Of a stretch of 64,000 nt of DNA, positions 43,420 to 51,703 are shown piece after piece. Source of the stretch: an uncultured Winogradskyella sp. (GTDB taxonomy: Bacteria > Bacteroidota > Bacteroidia > Flavobacteriales > Flavobacteriaceae); contig NZ_CANMJY010000001.1 of NCBI RefSeq assembly GCF_947498345.1, positions 434,001 through 498,000 of the forward strand, written 5' to 3'. The notes beneath the pieces are model-generated. The model saw only the letters and a list, made by a program, of their open reading frames with translations, was not told where the DNA came from and searched no databases. The stretch's first letter is position 1. Each line of letters starts with the position of its first letter. Made by a program: the position numbers and the translations under genes.

Positions 43420-44262
43420 CTAGTTAGATGGGATTACAACGTTATTCCATACTCCTTTAGAGGCTGTTTTTTGTGCATATTCTTTAAAACTAATAGGTTT
43501 TCTATTGAGCACTTTTTCAATATCGTTTGTTACCTCAGAATTACTTGGGTTTCCGAGTACTTCGGTGAACAAGTATTCAATCAGCCAAATGAAATCTTCT
43601 GGGACTTGTTGTTGCTTCATTGCTTCTACATAAGATTCAATACTTATTCCTGTGAATTGGATGTCTCTTCCGCTGGCACTGGCAATTATAGAAACAGCTT
43701 CTTCAAAGGTTAAGCCTTCATAGCCAGTGAGTTCATATATCTTACCATTGTGTTTCTCTTCCGTTAATGCTTTAACAGCAACTTCAGCAATATCATTAGC
43801 ATCAACAAATGGAATCTTCATTTGGGCAAATGGTAAAGCGACATGCCCTTGTAATATACCTTCAACCAAAAAGTTCTCGCTAAAATTTTGATTGAACCAA
43901 TTGGCTCTTACTATGGTATAATCCAAACCAGAGTGAATCACAACCTGCTCACATAATTGTGCCTCTCTCTCGCCTTTACCTGAAAGTAATACGAGTTTTT
44001 TTACATGGTTTCTTTTGGCAATTTTTACCAGTCTTTCAATAGCTTCTAAGGCGCCAGGAACGGCCAAGTCTGGTTGATAGGTAATATATATTGCGTCCAT
44101 GCCTTGTATGGCTTCTGACCATCCCTCTGGGTTATGCCAGTCGAATGCTGGACTTCCACCTCTAGATCCAATTCTAACATTGTGATCTAATTTGTGTAAT
44201 AAATTTACAATTCGCTTTCCGGTTTTTCCGGTTCCTCCGATGACTAAAATGTTTTGTTTCAT
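43420..44262 (-). CDS. NmrA-like NAD(P)-binding protein
   Basis: 280 residues. Rossmann start ILVIGGTGKTGKRIVNLL (4-21), followed by the atypical SDR/NmrA layout (AIYITYQPDLAVPGALEAIERL; YTIVRANWFNQNFSEN). Such proteins reduce quinones or act as redox-sensing regulators. Fourth gene of a minus-strand group with an AraC-type regulator and two small membrane proteins, spaced 26, 5 and 93 bases. Confidence 0.88.
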   Translation of the reverse strand: MKQNILVIGGTGKTGKRIVNLLHKLDHNVRIGSRGGSPAFDWHNPEGWSEAIQGMDAIYITYQPDLAVPGALEAIERLVKIAKRNHVKKLVLLSGKGEREAQLCEQVVIHSGLDYTIVRANWFNQNFSENFLVEGILQGHVALPFAQMKIPFVDANDIAEVAVKALTEEKHNGKIYELTGYEGLTFEEAVSIIASASGRDIQFTGISIESYVEAMKQQQVPEDFIWLIEYLFTEVLGNPSNSEVTNDIEKVLNRKPISFKEYAQKTASKGVWNNVVIPSN

Positions 44263-44288
44263 GATTTATAATTTTAAATATTTAATAA

Positions 44289-44792
44289 TTATGACGATTG
44301 ATTGGTTAATAACAACCCAATGAGTAACAAGGCAAATGATGCAATAGAGCTGATTGATCTTACTAAATGCCATTGCTTCCATGGAGTTTCAAATTTTTGA
44401 CGTAGCTCATTAAGTTCTTCTACAGAAGCAGTTGTCAAATCTGTTTTATCAAGGATTTCGTTTAAGGGTACATTTCTTAAGGCCGTTACGAAAACCACAC
44501 CAAGAATAAATATTGAAGCTGCCGCTACGAAAACCCAAAACGACTTGTCTGGGTTTTGATATTTGAGATAAACAATGATTATATTACTTATGAAAGGACC
44601 AAAGAACACGAGTATAAATGTTGGGTTAATAATCGTCCTGTTCATTTGTTTAAATGCTTGCAAGAATCCCATATGATCTAGTTGTCCAACTCCTGGGGTT
44701 ACTGCATTTGTCCAGGTAAAGCACAAACCTGCAGTGAGTCCTGTTAAAATGATAGATATGTATATCATTATTGTTTCTAAATTGAATTCCAT
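44289..44792 (-). CDS. DUF1772 (anthrone-oxygenase-like) membrane protein
   Basis: 167 residues with four membrane helices (about 8-26, 55-72, 85-102, 146-163). The WTNAVTPGVG and FKQMNRTIINP blocks are characteristic of the DUF1772 family, some members of which are anthrone oxygenases. Five bases before the small membrane gene upstream; likely co-regulated by the AraC protein at 45293. Confidence 0.88.
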   Translation of the reverse strand: MEFNLETIMIYISIILTGLTAGLCFTWTNAVTPGVGQLDHMGFLQAFKQMNRTIINPTFILVFFGPFISNIIIVYLKYQNPDKSFWVFVAAASIFILGVVFVTALRNVPLNEILDKTDLTTASVEELNELRQKFETPWKQWHLVRSISSIASFALLLIGLLLTNQSS

Positions 44793-44797
44793 TTTGC

Positions 44798-45199
44798 TTA
44801 TGCTTTAAGAGTTTTTGTTTTCGGATACACCATGATGTAGTAGTATAATACCGTTACACTAATTAGTTCTAGAGCGATGATCCAAAATCCTAAATCAGTA
44901 AAAAAAGTGTAATGATTTCCACCATTTGGAACAATGAAAAGAGGAACGGTAATTACAGCATCTAAAAATGCTGCTACTAATAAAAATACCTGTCCTACGA
45001 AATAACCATGAATTGTACGGCTTTTTTTATAGTAGAAATAGGATCCTAGCCATACTAATGGTATAACTATGGTAAACAATACTATATTGGCTTGTTGATC
45101 TGGGTCTTCCAGAATTTGTAACTGATACGAAAGGGTATAGAAACTTACAGCCAAGAACCAAATCCCTATACCGATTAAAATTGCTTTGATCGTTTTCAT
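44798..45199 (-). CDS. Small membrane protein (DUF5367-like)
   Basis: 133 residues with four membrane helices and a short cytoplasmic YYKKSRTIHG loop. Resembles the DUF5367 family, which has no known function. Part of the AraC-controlled group. Confidence 0.75.
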   Translation of the reverse strand: MKTIKAILIGIGIWFLAVSFYTLSYQLQILEDPDQQANIVLFTIVIPLVWLGSYFYYKKSRTIHGYFVGQVFLLVAAFLDAVITVPLFIVPNGGNHYTFFTDLGFWIIALELISVTVLYYYIMVYPKTKTLKA

Positions 45200-45292
45200 G
45201 TCTTATAATTTTTTTGATTACAAGGCAAAACTAGACCAGATATGTGCGGATTATTTATTCAAAAAGAAGTATAATTTGTTTGAAAAGACGAA

Positions 45293-46147
45293 CTATTTGA
45301 GTTGACTGGGTCTGTACCCAAACTTTTTGGCAAAGGCATTAGAGAAAGAGCTCAAACTATCATAGCCTACATGCCATGCCGCTTCTTGTACTGTTGCTTT
45401 GTTTTTGCTGATTAGGCTATGAGCTGTGGTTAATCTTTCGTTCTGTAGATATTTAAATACAGGGAGTCCAAAAACGTCCTTAAATTCTTTTTTAAGTTTG
45501 GTGGTATTTAGCCCTAATGTTTTGGAAAGCTCAGTCAAAGAAGGTGGGTTATCCAGATTATTGGACAGGATGTCTTTGGCCATTTCTAGACGTTCTTTGT
45601 CAACCGATTTCATGTCTTGAGCATGATTCATAGCCAATTGCCCAAAAAAGTGTGATAATAATGCGGTGATTTGACTTCTGAAAAACATCATTTTGGTTTT
45701 ACCTTCATATTCTATATTAAAAAGGCTATCAACGATATGATACATTTCGGGAGTCATATAAAAGCTAGGACCTTCAACATAATGATCTTTTGGGTTTACA
45801 AGATTTTTGAGTAACTCTGAGAACAACTCGCCTTCTTGATTAGGAAGGTTCTGTAAATTTCTTGTAGCAGTAGCGATGACTATGCATTCTAATGGATTGT
45901 TTTTTGAAACTGTATGAATGCAGTCGACCTGTTCATCTGCATAAAAAGAAAGTGCCAGTCCTTTGGTATAATTTAACTTACGAGTCCCAGTGGGATAACT
46001 CATTTCTAAATCAACATTTCCAGAACCGTAAAAAGCCACTGCTATTACAGGTTCATCAAATCGGCATGAATCTTTAATAACGTCTTTAGAGAATGCCGTC
46101 TCTACCAAAATGGTAAAATCATTGATATCGATGATGTCTCGAGTCAT
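45293..46147 (-). CDS. AraC-family regulator
   Basis: 284 residues. Cupin-like N-terminal domain (about 1-110) and C-terminal AraC DNA-binding domain (SLTELSKTLGLNTTKLKKEF and VQEAAWHVGYDSLSSFSNAF, about 205-275). First gene of the minus-strand group of four; probably activates the two membrane proteins and the NmrA-like gene. Confidence 0.92.
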   Translation of the reverse strand: MTRDIIDINDFTILVETAFSKDVIKDSCRFDEPVIAVAFYGSGNVDLEMSYPTGTRKLNYTKGLALSFYADEQVDCIHTVSKNNPLECIVIATATRNLQNLPNQEGELFSELLKNLVNPKDHYVEGPSFYMTPEMYHIVDSLFNIEYEGKTKMMFFRSQITALLSHFFGQLAMNHAQDMKSVDKERLEMAKDILSNNLDNPPSLTELSKTLGLNTTKLKKEFKDVFGLPVFKYLQNERLTTAHSLISKNKATVQEAAWHVGYDSLSSFSNAFAKKFGYRPSQLK

Positions 46148-46153
46148 TAGAAT

Positions 46154-46292
46154 AAGTTAACGGTTTTGTGTATGGCTCGTTGCGGAAAATCAGCTATGAT
46201 TTTCCGCCGTAACCGAAAGATAGCAAATTGCAATGAATTCCGTTTAAGGAATTCAGCCGTAATGAGCTATACACGTTGTTGTACTTTCGTTA
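46154..46292. repeat. Cassette-boundary repeat R14
   Basis: Left AAGTTAACGG, right CTATACACGTTGTTGTACTT. Contains GGAAAATC / GATTTTCC and the inner palindrome GAATTCCGTTTAAGGAATTC. Right end GTTGTACTT pairs with AAGTACAAC at R15. Confidence 0.9.
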
Positions 46293-47030
46293 TTTTCCAT
46301 TTTGGGTCAATTCTACTTTAATTTTCATCTGAACTATTTCATTCTCTCTTATTCCATTTCTATAATTCCGATTCATCCATCGATAAAACGAAATAGCTCG
46401 TTTTAATGCTTCTTGGAAATAGATATCATTCTGGGCATTTGAAAGATTCACAGGCTCCGCTAATCCTCTATTATCAATGGCTTCATAAGTCGTTTTTACA
46501 TTCTTATATATTTCACTCATATGGAAATCCTTTATGGGCTCATAATCCATTCTTAAATCTTCAGTGACGTAGAAATACTTGAAATCGTACAATTCTGAAA
46601 TGGAAATTCTAAGCGAGTCATTTCGAATTATGTCTATTCCCTTGGATTTTAGATTTTCATAAGCAACAGTTATTGGTTCAAATGTGCCTCGACCTGTCAA
46701 TCTTGCATAAGAAAATCTTAATGTATCTGTCAATGGGGTTTTTAGAATTAAATGTTCCAATACAGCCGAATTATGTTTTATTCTGTTTTCGTTATAATTA
46801 ATCTTTGAGTTAAGGTTAAAAACGTCCTTTTCAAGATTAACTAGAATTTCACTTAACATATTCGATTCAAGTTCGTATTCTATCCTATCACTATTCCAAT
46901 TATTAATTTGAAGAGCAATTAATATCCCAATAACTACAAGAACTATTTCTCCTACTGCGTAAATCAGATACTTACTGAATTTATTTTCAGAGAGTAATCG
47001 TTGTCGTATTTTTCTAAAGAATTTTATCAT
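46290..47030 (-). CDS. DUF6090 family membrane protein
   Basis: 246 residues. The N-terminus is diagnostic: FFRKIRQRLLSENKFSKYL, then one membrane helix (YAVGEIVLVVIGILIALQIN) and the NNW motif, the hallmark of DUF6090, a family multiplied in Flavobacteriaceae genomes. The soluble remainder is largely helical. Function unknown. Sole gene between R14 and R15; the stop touches the R14 end. Confidence 0.92.
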   Translation of the reverse strand: MIKFFRKIRQRLLSENKFSKYLIYAVGEIVLVVIGILIALQINNWNSDRIEYELESNMLSEILVNLEKDVFNLNSKINYNENRIKHNSAVLEHLILKTPLTDTLRFSYARLTGRGTFEPITVAYENLKSKGIDIIRNDSLRISISELYDFKYFYVTEDLRMDYEPIKDFHMSEIYKNVKTTYEAIDNRGLAEPVNLSNAQNDIYFQEALKRAISFYRWMNRNYRNGIRENEIVQMKIKVELTQNGK

Positions 47031-47047
47031 TGGTTAACGGTTGGTTA

Positions 47048-47190
47048 TAATGAAGTACAACGGTCTCGTATAAGAATATTAGCGGGTTTTCATGCACTTG
47101 ATTTTTCATTTGACTCTGTTGTCTTATAAATATCATTTTTTTTAACGATTAAAATGCTATTATTTCTTATACAATATGCTGTAAGGTTTA
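47048..47190. repeat. Cassette-boundary repeat R15
   Basis: Left TAATGAAGTACAACGG, right ATATGCTGTAAGGTTTAA. Second subfamily (inner arms AATATTAGCGGG and ATGCTATTATTTCTTATAC), with a divergent right end. Confidence 0.82.
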
Positions 47191-47191
47191 A

Positions 47192-47614
47192 TTAATCCAA
47201 AATCAATTCTCTGAAAACACTACGCTCGTTCAATTTAGGATTAATATAGACATGAAGCCGATTAATAAAATTTTCAAAAGCACCTTTTTCTGGCCAATGT
47301 TTACTTATTAACTCTTGATTTATTTCATTAGTGTTTCGAATATTGTTCAATTTGTACTTATAGAGCACCATTAAATCAATCGTATCCTTTTTTGTGTCTG
47401 AAATTAGTAACTGAATGTTTTCGAAATTTTCGTTTTTTCGAAGTACCTTCTCTGTCCATTCTTGAGTCAAATCAAGTGCTTCTTTAAGAGTACCATTTTC
47501 GGGGATAATAATCTTGTGTACAATTATTTGAACAGTTTGATTTTCTTTATACTCTTGACCTCTACATATGATCGATAACAAAAGTAAAAACAGAGATAAA
47601 ATTGTTCTTTTCAT
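47192..47614 (-). CDS. Secreted hypothetical protein, 140 aa
   Basis: Signal peptide 1-19 (ending IICRGQ). The mature part (VQIIVHKIIIPENGTLKEAL; NFENIQLLISDTKKDTIDLMVLYKYK) suggests a small alpha/beta fold. Not recognised. Alone between R15 and R16. Confidence 0.75.
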   Translation of the reverse strand: MKRTILSLFLLLLSIICRGQEYKENQTVQIIVHKIIIPENGTLKEALDLTQEWTEKVLRKNENFENIQLLISDTKKDTIDLMVLYKYKLNNIRNTNEINQELISKHWPEKGAFENFINRLHVYINPKLNERSVFRELILD

Positions 47615-47625
47615 AAGTTTTGTTT

Positions 47626-47774
47626 TTAATACCTACAACGTGTTTGTGTATGGTTAGCAGTGTTTACTGCAGTAAGTTAGTAAAAAAGAACGAAGAGTTC
47701 GGAGGTTCAGTAGAATTTCCTGAATCACTTTTAGATGTCATTAATTATACACGTTTTTAGCAGTTGTTATTATT
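47626..47774. repeat. Cassette-boundary repeat R16
   Basis: Left ATACCTACAACGTGTTTGTG, right AATTATACACGTTTTTAGCA. A degenerate copy of the first subfamily; its left end pairs loosely with the end of R15. Confidence 0.78.
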
Positions 47775-48332
47775 CAATTTCGTATTTCTCGAAAATTTCT
47801 TCTATTCTTAAGTAATATATATTTGGTAGACCATCTGTATATGCTTTGTGATCAATGGGACTAATTCTTTTTCCCTTAAGTTTTTCGAACATAACTTCTG
47901 GGATTTCACGTATTCTTTTCAAATCCGAATCAATAAGTGTCCTGTCTGCTGATTTATCGTAATTCTCTCTTAATTCAATATTTTTTGGATCACATTCAAG
48001 TTCATTCGTTTTATAAAAGCCATTGCAGTATCGTTTTTCGATTTCTTCAGTGAAATCAAAATCATCACTATACCAACTTTCTTTTTCTTCAACTTCCTCG
48101 CCATCTTTGAATTGTTTGGCAAAATAAGGTTCTGACATCCAATAGGCTGCCAAAATAATAGCTTTATCTATTCTTGGGTTTTCTTTTATCCAATTTAGAA
48201 GATGTTCATTATCATACAATTTGAACTCATTAATGAATGATACAATTCTTCTTGTGAAGCTGTATTTAAAAATTCGTTCCAAATTGAATATTCTAATTCA
48301 AAATATTTTTCACCATCTATTTTTTCTTTCAT
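47770..48332 (-). pseudogene. DUF4274-like gene with a probable frameshift
   Basis: The frame from 48282 encodes 170 residues whose main part (LLNWIKENPRIDKAIILAAYW) resembles DUF4274, but its first 18 residues look foreign (basic, no match). In the other frame, ATG 48332 starts MKEKIDGEKYFELEYSIWNE and continues FLNTASQEELYHSL, a natural N-terminus for the family. The two frames meet near 48228-48236. A one-base indel, real or from assembly, best explains this. Alone between R16 and R17. Confidence 0.65.
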
Positions 48333-48345
48333 TAGCGTACTGTTT

Positions 48346-48490
48346 TAATAGTTGTTAACGTGATCGTGTATAAAAAATAGTAGATTTAATTACTATACTT
48401 TTCAGATATACGGAAGATAATAAAAAAGCACATACCAATTGGTATGCGTTTAAACTACTATTTTTTATACACGTTGTTAGCAACTGACAT
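48346..48490. repeat. Cassette-boundary repeat R17
   Basis: Left GTTGTTAACGTGATCGTGTA, right TTATACACGTTGTTAGCAAC. Cleanest copy of the second subfamily: inner arms AAAAAATAGTAG / CTACTATTTTTT are perfect, centre CATACCAATTGGTATG. Confidence 0.92.
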
Positions 48491-48507
48491 TTATTACAAG
48501 TCGGTTT

Positions 48508-49254
48508 TTAATTTCTCCCAGCCATTACACCGCCATCAGTATCCCAAATCGCTCCAGTAACCCATGATGCCTTCTCTGAAAGTAGAAATAATATACTATT
48601 CGAAACATCAGAAGGAACTCCATTTCTTCCAATAGGATGGAATCCATTAAAACCTTCTAATGCCTTTTCTGCTTCTTCTTTTCCACCAAAAACTCCATGA
48701 TATACAGGTGTATTTACTACAGCTGGAGATACAGCGTTAACTCTGATGTTATCATCTGCTAATTCCATAGCTAAGTGTTGAGTTAAAGAATGTAGACCTG
48801 CTTTCTGCATTGAATATGCAGAAGATGGTGTAGATTTCACTGCTTGTTTTGCCCACATTGATCCTACATTTACGATGGATCCTCCATTTGTGTTTTTCAT
48901 TTTGTTTGCAGCACTTTGAGTTATAAAAAAGAAGCCTCTATTTAAATCTAAATACGAATTGTAATCCTCAATTGTATGCTCAAGAAATGATTTTGGTTTA
49001 AAAATACCAGAAGCATTTACTAAATAATCTAGGTTATCTAATGATTCAATTTCCGTTATCAAAGATTTTACTTCGTCAGTGTTAGAAATATTTACTGTGT
49101 GTTTAATAAGATTTGGAGTATCGACTACTTTGCTTACATTTCTACCAACAATATGAACTGTTGCACCATTTTCTAATAAAGCATTAGCTGTTGCATTTCC
49201 AATACCGCTTGTGCCTCCAATTACTAAGGCTACTTTTTTTTCAAATTCTTTCAT
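48508..49254 (-). CDS. Short-chain dehydrogenase/reductase
   Basis: 248-residue classical SDR. Cofactor site VIGGTSGIG (11-19), NASG near 81, catalytic Ser (VNVGSMW, near 130), Tyr and Lys (SAYSMQKAG, near 145), and a PG-like [10 protein letters not shown] segment. Substrate unknown. Divergently transcribed from an HxlR-type repressor with interlocked promoters, so its expression is probably controlled by an electrophile or redox signal. Both genes are in the R17-R18 cassette. Confidence 0.92.
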   Translation of the reverse strand: MKEFEKKVALVIGGTSGIGNATANALLENGATVHIVGRNVSKVVDTPNLIKHTVNISNTDEVKSLITEIESLDNLDYLVNASGIFKPKSFLEHTIEDYNSYLDLNRGFFFITQSAANKMKNTNGGSIVNVGSMWAKQAVKSTPSSAYSMQKAGLHSLTQHLAMELADDNIRVNAVSPAVVNTPVYHGVFGGKEEAEKALEGFNGFHPIGRNGVPSDVSNSILFLLSEKASWVTGAIWDTDGGVMAGRN

Positions 49255-49288
49255 TTTTTATTTATTTTAGTTACTATAAAAATTATAG

Positions 49289-49322
49289 TTGCAAAACTAA
49301 TTATAGTTTTATAGCTTTGCAA
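49289..49322. promoter_or_regulatory. Interlocked divergent promoters
   Basis: Plus strand: TTG (49289-49291), 20 bases, TAGCTTTG (49312-49319). Minus strand: TTG (49322-49320), 20 bases, TAGTTTTG (49299-49292). Both match the Bacteroidota -33/-7 pattern (TTG, TAnnTTTG), and each -33 adjoins the other's -7. Repeated AATTATAGTT around 49281 and 49300 may be the HxlR operator. Confidence 0.7.
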
Positions 49323-49361
49323 TAACGGTCAAAAAGGATAGTTTAATTTTTTATATGAGCT

Positions 49362-49694
49362 ATGTATAAATTTAAAGGAAGAGAATACCCTTGTTGTACA
49401 AGTCTAACAATGGGAATAATTGGAGGAAAATGGAAGACAGTAATTTTGTTCTATTTGTCAGAAGGAAAATTGCGCTACAATGAGTTAAGAAAAGAGATGC
49501 CTACAGTTACCGAAAGAACGCTAAGTTTACAATTAAAAACTTTAGAAAATGATGGTATTATTAAAAGAAAAGTTTATACTTCTAAACCGCCTTTAAAAGT
49601 CGAATATTCATTAACAGATTTTGGTAAAACTTTAATTCCGTTGGTTAATTCGCTTGCAGATTGGGGTAATTTAGTGGTTGAAAAATACTCTTAG
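49362..49694 (+). CDS. HxlR-family regulator
   Basis: 110 residues. Winged helix of the HxlR type: CCTSLTMGIIGGKWKTVILF (11-30), LRYNELRKEM, VTERTLSLQLKTLENDGII, and the wing YSLTDFGKTLIPLV. The CC pair at 11-12 may serve as a redox switch, as in several members. Divergent from the SDR gene, which it probably controls. One of only two plus-strand genes in the array. Confidence 0.93.
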   Translation: MYKFKGREYPCCTSLTMGIIGGKWKTVILFYLSEGKLRYNELRKEMPTVTERTLSLQLKTLENDGIIKRKVYTSKPPLKVEYSLTDFGKTLIPLVNSLADWGNLVVEKYS

Positions 49695-49702
49695 AAGGTT
49701 TT

Positions 49703-49853
49703 CAACAGCTTGTTGCCAACGGTAATATGTATGGTTCGTTACGGAAAATCAGATATGATGTTCTGTAGTAACTCAAATATAGTTAATGAATGCTGAATTC
49801 CGATTAGGAATTCGACCGAAATTAATTATACACGTTGTTGTAAAACGTTTTTT
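49703..49853. repeat. Cassette-boundary repeat R18
   Basis: Left TTGTTGCCAACGGTAATATG, right TTATACACGTTGTTGTAAAACG. Inner palindrome GAATTCCGATTAGGAATTC. Right end GTTGTAAAAC pairs with the R19 left end GCTTTACAAC, one mismatch. Confidence 0.9.
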
Positions 49854-50367
49854 CTTTAAGAGTTATATTTAATTCTTTAGCTAGCTCAGTTTTTTGTCCA
49901 TTTTTTAAAAAAATCAAATCCATTCCCCAACCATTATCCAAATTCAAAATTCCATATTCAGGGTTAAAAAACATAGGTCCATTTCCATCATCAATTGGTT
50001 CAGCTAGAACATATAGGTCAAAACCTTGTTCAGATAAGGTTTTGTCAGAATAATGGTTCTCTTTTATTAACTCAAATTCAGTTCCGATAAAGAATAGTTG
50101 ATTAGTTTTTTTAAGAAACTTAAAACCTATATTCTTTTCACTGTCAGATAGATTTTTATAATTATAAATTATTGAGCTATCATTAATTTTTTTAGTTAAT
50201 TCATATGCCATTTCTCTTTTTAGAGAGTCAACGTAAAATTCGTAGGTAAATCTATTCTCAATTACTTTTTCAATTTGACTTATTGGTAGCTGGTTCTTTT
50301 CAGATTTTTTAGAGTTAGAACAACTCAAAATTGAAAATATTAATGCTATGTAGATTGCTTGTCTCAA
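49822..50367 (-). CDS. Lipoprotein, 181 aa
   Basis: Lipobox FSILSCSN (Cys16). Mature part predicted mixed alpha/beta with YVLAEPIDDGNGPMFFNPEY in the second half. No family recognised. Its C-terminus (NITLKEKTFYNNVYN) is encoded within the right arm of R18, so the coding end overlaps the repeat. Alone between R18 and R19. Confidence 0.75.
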   Translation of the reverse strand: MRQAIYIALIFSILSCSNSKKSEKNQLPISQIEKVIENRFTYEFYVDSLKREMAYELTKKINDSSIIYNYKNLSDSEKNIGFKFLKKTNQLFFIGTEFELIKENHYSDKTLSEQGFDLYVLAEPIDDGNGPMFFNPEYGILNLDNGWGMDLIFLKNGQKTELAKELNITLKEKTFYNNVYN

Positions 50368-50516
50368 ATGCTTTACAACGTGTTTGTGTATGATTTCGTT
50401 ACGAATTTCAGCAACTAATTTAGTAAATACAAACCGAATAGAAAATCCGCAAGGATTTTCGTAAGTAAGCGAGTACTAGCAATGAATTATACACGGTGTT
50501 GTAACCAGTTATTATT
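50366..50516. repeat. Cassette-boundary repeat R19
   Basis: Left AAATGCTTTACAACGTGTTT, right ATACACGGTGTTGTAACCAGTT. Inner palindrome GAAAATCCGCAAGGATTTTC. Right end GTTGTAACCA matches TGGTTACAAC at R20. Confidence 0.92.
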
Positions 50517-51096
50517 CTATTATCTTTTCAGTACTTGCTCCAAGCCAGTATTCAATGAATGAATCAAAACTGAAAATTAATACAATAAATAGAATAGTAA
50601 TTCCTAAAGTGATTAATCTTTTTTTAATAGGAATACTAGTTTTTGATTGAAAGCTAGTAAGCTTAATGACAATATCTTTTAATATTTCTCTATTGAAAAA
50701 TAGAACTAATAATAACATTAAAAGAACTATTATGGCATTTGCTAAAGCGGGATATACATCAAGAAAAATAATATCGAATACAATTATGTTTACCATTATA
50801 GGTAATAATATCAATACTCCTATCAATTTTGTTTTATTCCATAATAGAAGCCAAGCCCCTAAAAGTTGAAAAGTACCAACGAACAAAATATAAATATATG
50901 AATGTCCCATAAATGTCCAGGCCAATGAAAATCCACTTGCCTCACCTAAAGTTGTATTCGCAATTTCAGAAGGTAATTTTCCTTTCATATAAAATTGTCC
51001 ACCTAATAATTTAGATAGTCCATAAATATTTATGATAATAAAAACACACTGGCGTAAGACAAGTTCTAATGTCGCTTTATAATTAAATTTATTCAT
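50512..51096 (-). CDS. DoxX-like membrane protein
   Basis: 194 residues with five membrane helices (about 15-28, 62-82, 88-108, 113-132, 160-178). The overall pattern recalls the DoxX/SURF4 fold, but motifs are too weak for certainty. Shares the R19-R20 cassette with an XRE-type membrane regulator 34 bases upstream, so probably one operon. Confidence 0.65.
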   Translation of the reverse strand: MNKFNYKATLELVLRQCVFIIINIYGLSKLLGGQFYMKGKLPSEIANTTLGEASGFSLAWTFMGHSYIYILFVGTFQLLGAWLLLWNKTKLIGVLILLPIMVNIIVFDIIFLDVYPALANAIIVLLMLLLVLFFNREILKDIVIKLTSFQSKTSIPIKKRLITLGITILFIVLIFSFDSFIEYWLGASTEKIIE

Positions 51097-51130
51097 AGTT
51101 GCTTTTTAAAGAAGAGAAATTCAGTTGAGA

Positions 51131-51703
51131 TTAACTTAAGAACTGAAACACTGATGGATACTTTATGGATTTCCCATTATGATATCTGAAAGTACTAGAT
51201 ATTACCACCAGAAAATTTAGAAAATACATTGCGCTGATAGTTATTATTATTCCGGCAAAAGAAATGTTTGTTAGTTCAAGCTTTGAGGTAATAAAAAGAC
51301 CAATAACCAATAAAAATAAAACTAATGTCCAAGATATTTGAAAATTTAAAATGGATTTTCCGACATAGTCTATGTCTTTTATCTTATCTTTTTTAGAAGT
51401 CCAAATAATTAATGGAATTAGTATACCAAGCAATGGAAATGCTATAAAACCTAGTTGGGATAAATTCAATAGTAATAAAGCTTTACTATCTTCGATAATT
51501 TGCCAATCTATTAATTCGTTAGGTGTAACATTTAAGGCACTAGATAATCTTTTTATAGAATCTCCAGTAGGTTGGGTTTCTCCATTTTCAATTCTTTGAA
51601 TTGTCCGTAAACTTAAACCAGAATTTTCCGCCAAGAGTTCTTGTGACATACCGTTTCGCTTTCTTAATTCTTTTACTCTTTTTGCTAAATCTTTATTCTT
51701 CAA
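51131..51703 (-). CDS. XRE regulator fused to a DUF4870-like membrane domain
   Basis: 190 residues. Helix-turn-helix at 8-63 (LAKRVKELRKRNGMSQELLA ... LSLRTIQRIENGETQPT), then four membrane helices of DUF4870 type (about 85-100 and 118-185, including LNFQISWTL). A membrane-tethered transcription factor, a common flavobacterial type. Probably controls the adjacent DoxX-like gene. Confidence 0.9.
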   Translation of the reverse strand: MKNKDLAKRVKELRKRNGMSQELLAENSGLSLRTIQRIENGETQPTGDSIKRLSSALNVTPNELIDWQIIEDSKALLLLNLSQLGFIAFPLLGILIPLIIWTSKKDKIKDIDYVGKSILNFQISWTLVLFLLVIGLFITSKLELTNISFAGIIITISAMYFLNFLVVISSTFRYHNGKSIKYPSVFQFLS

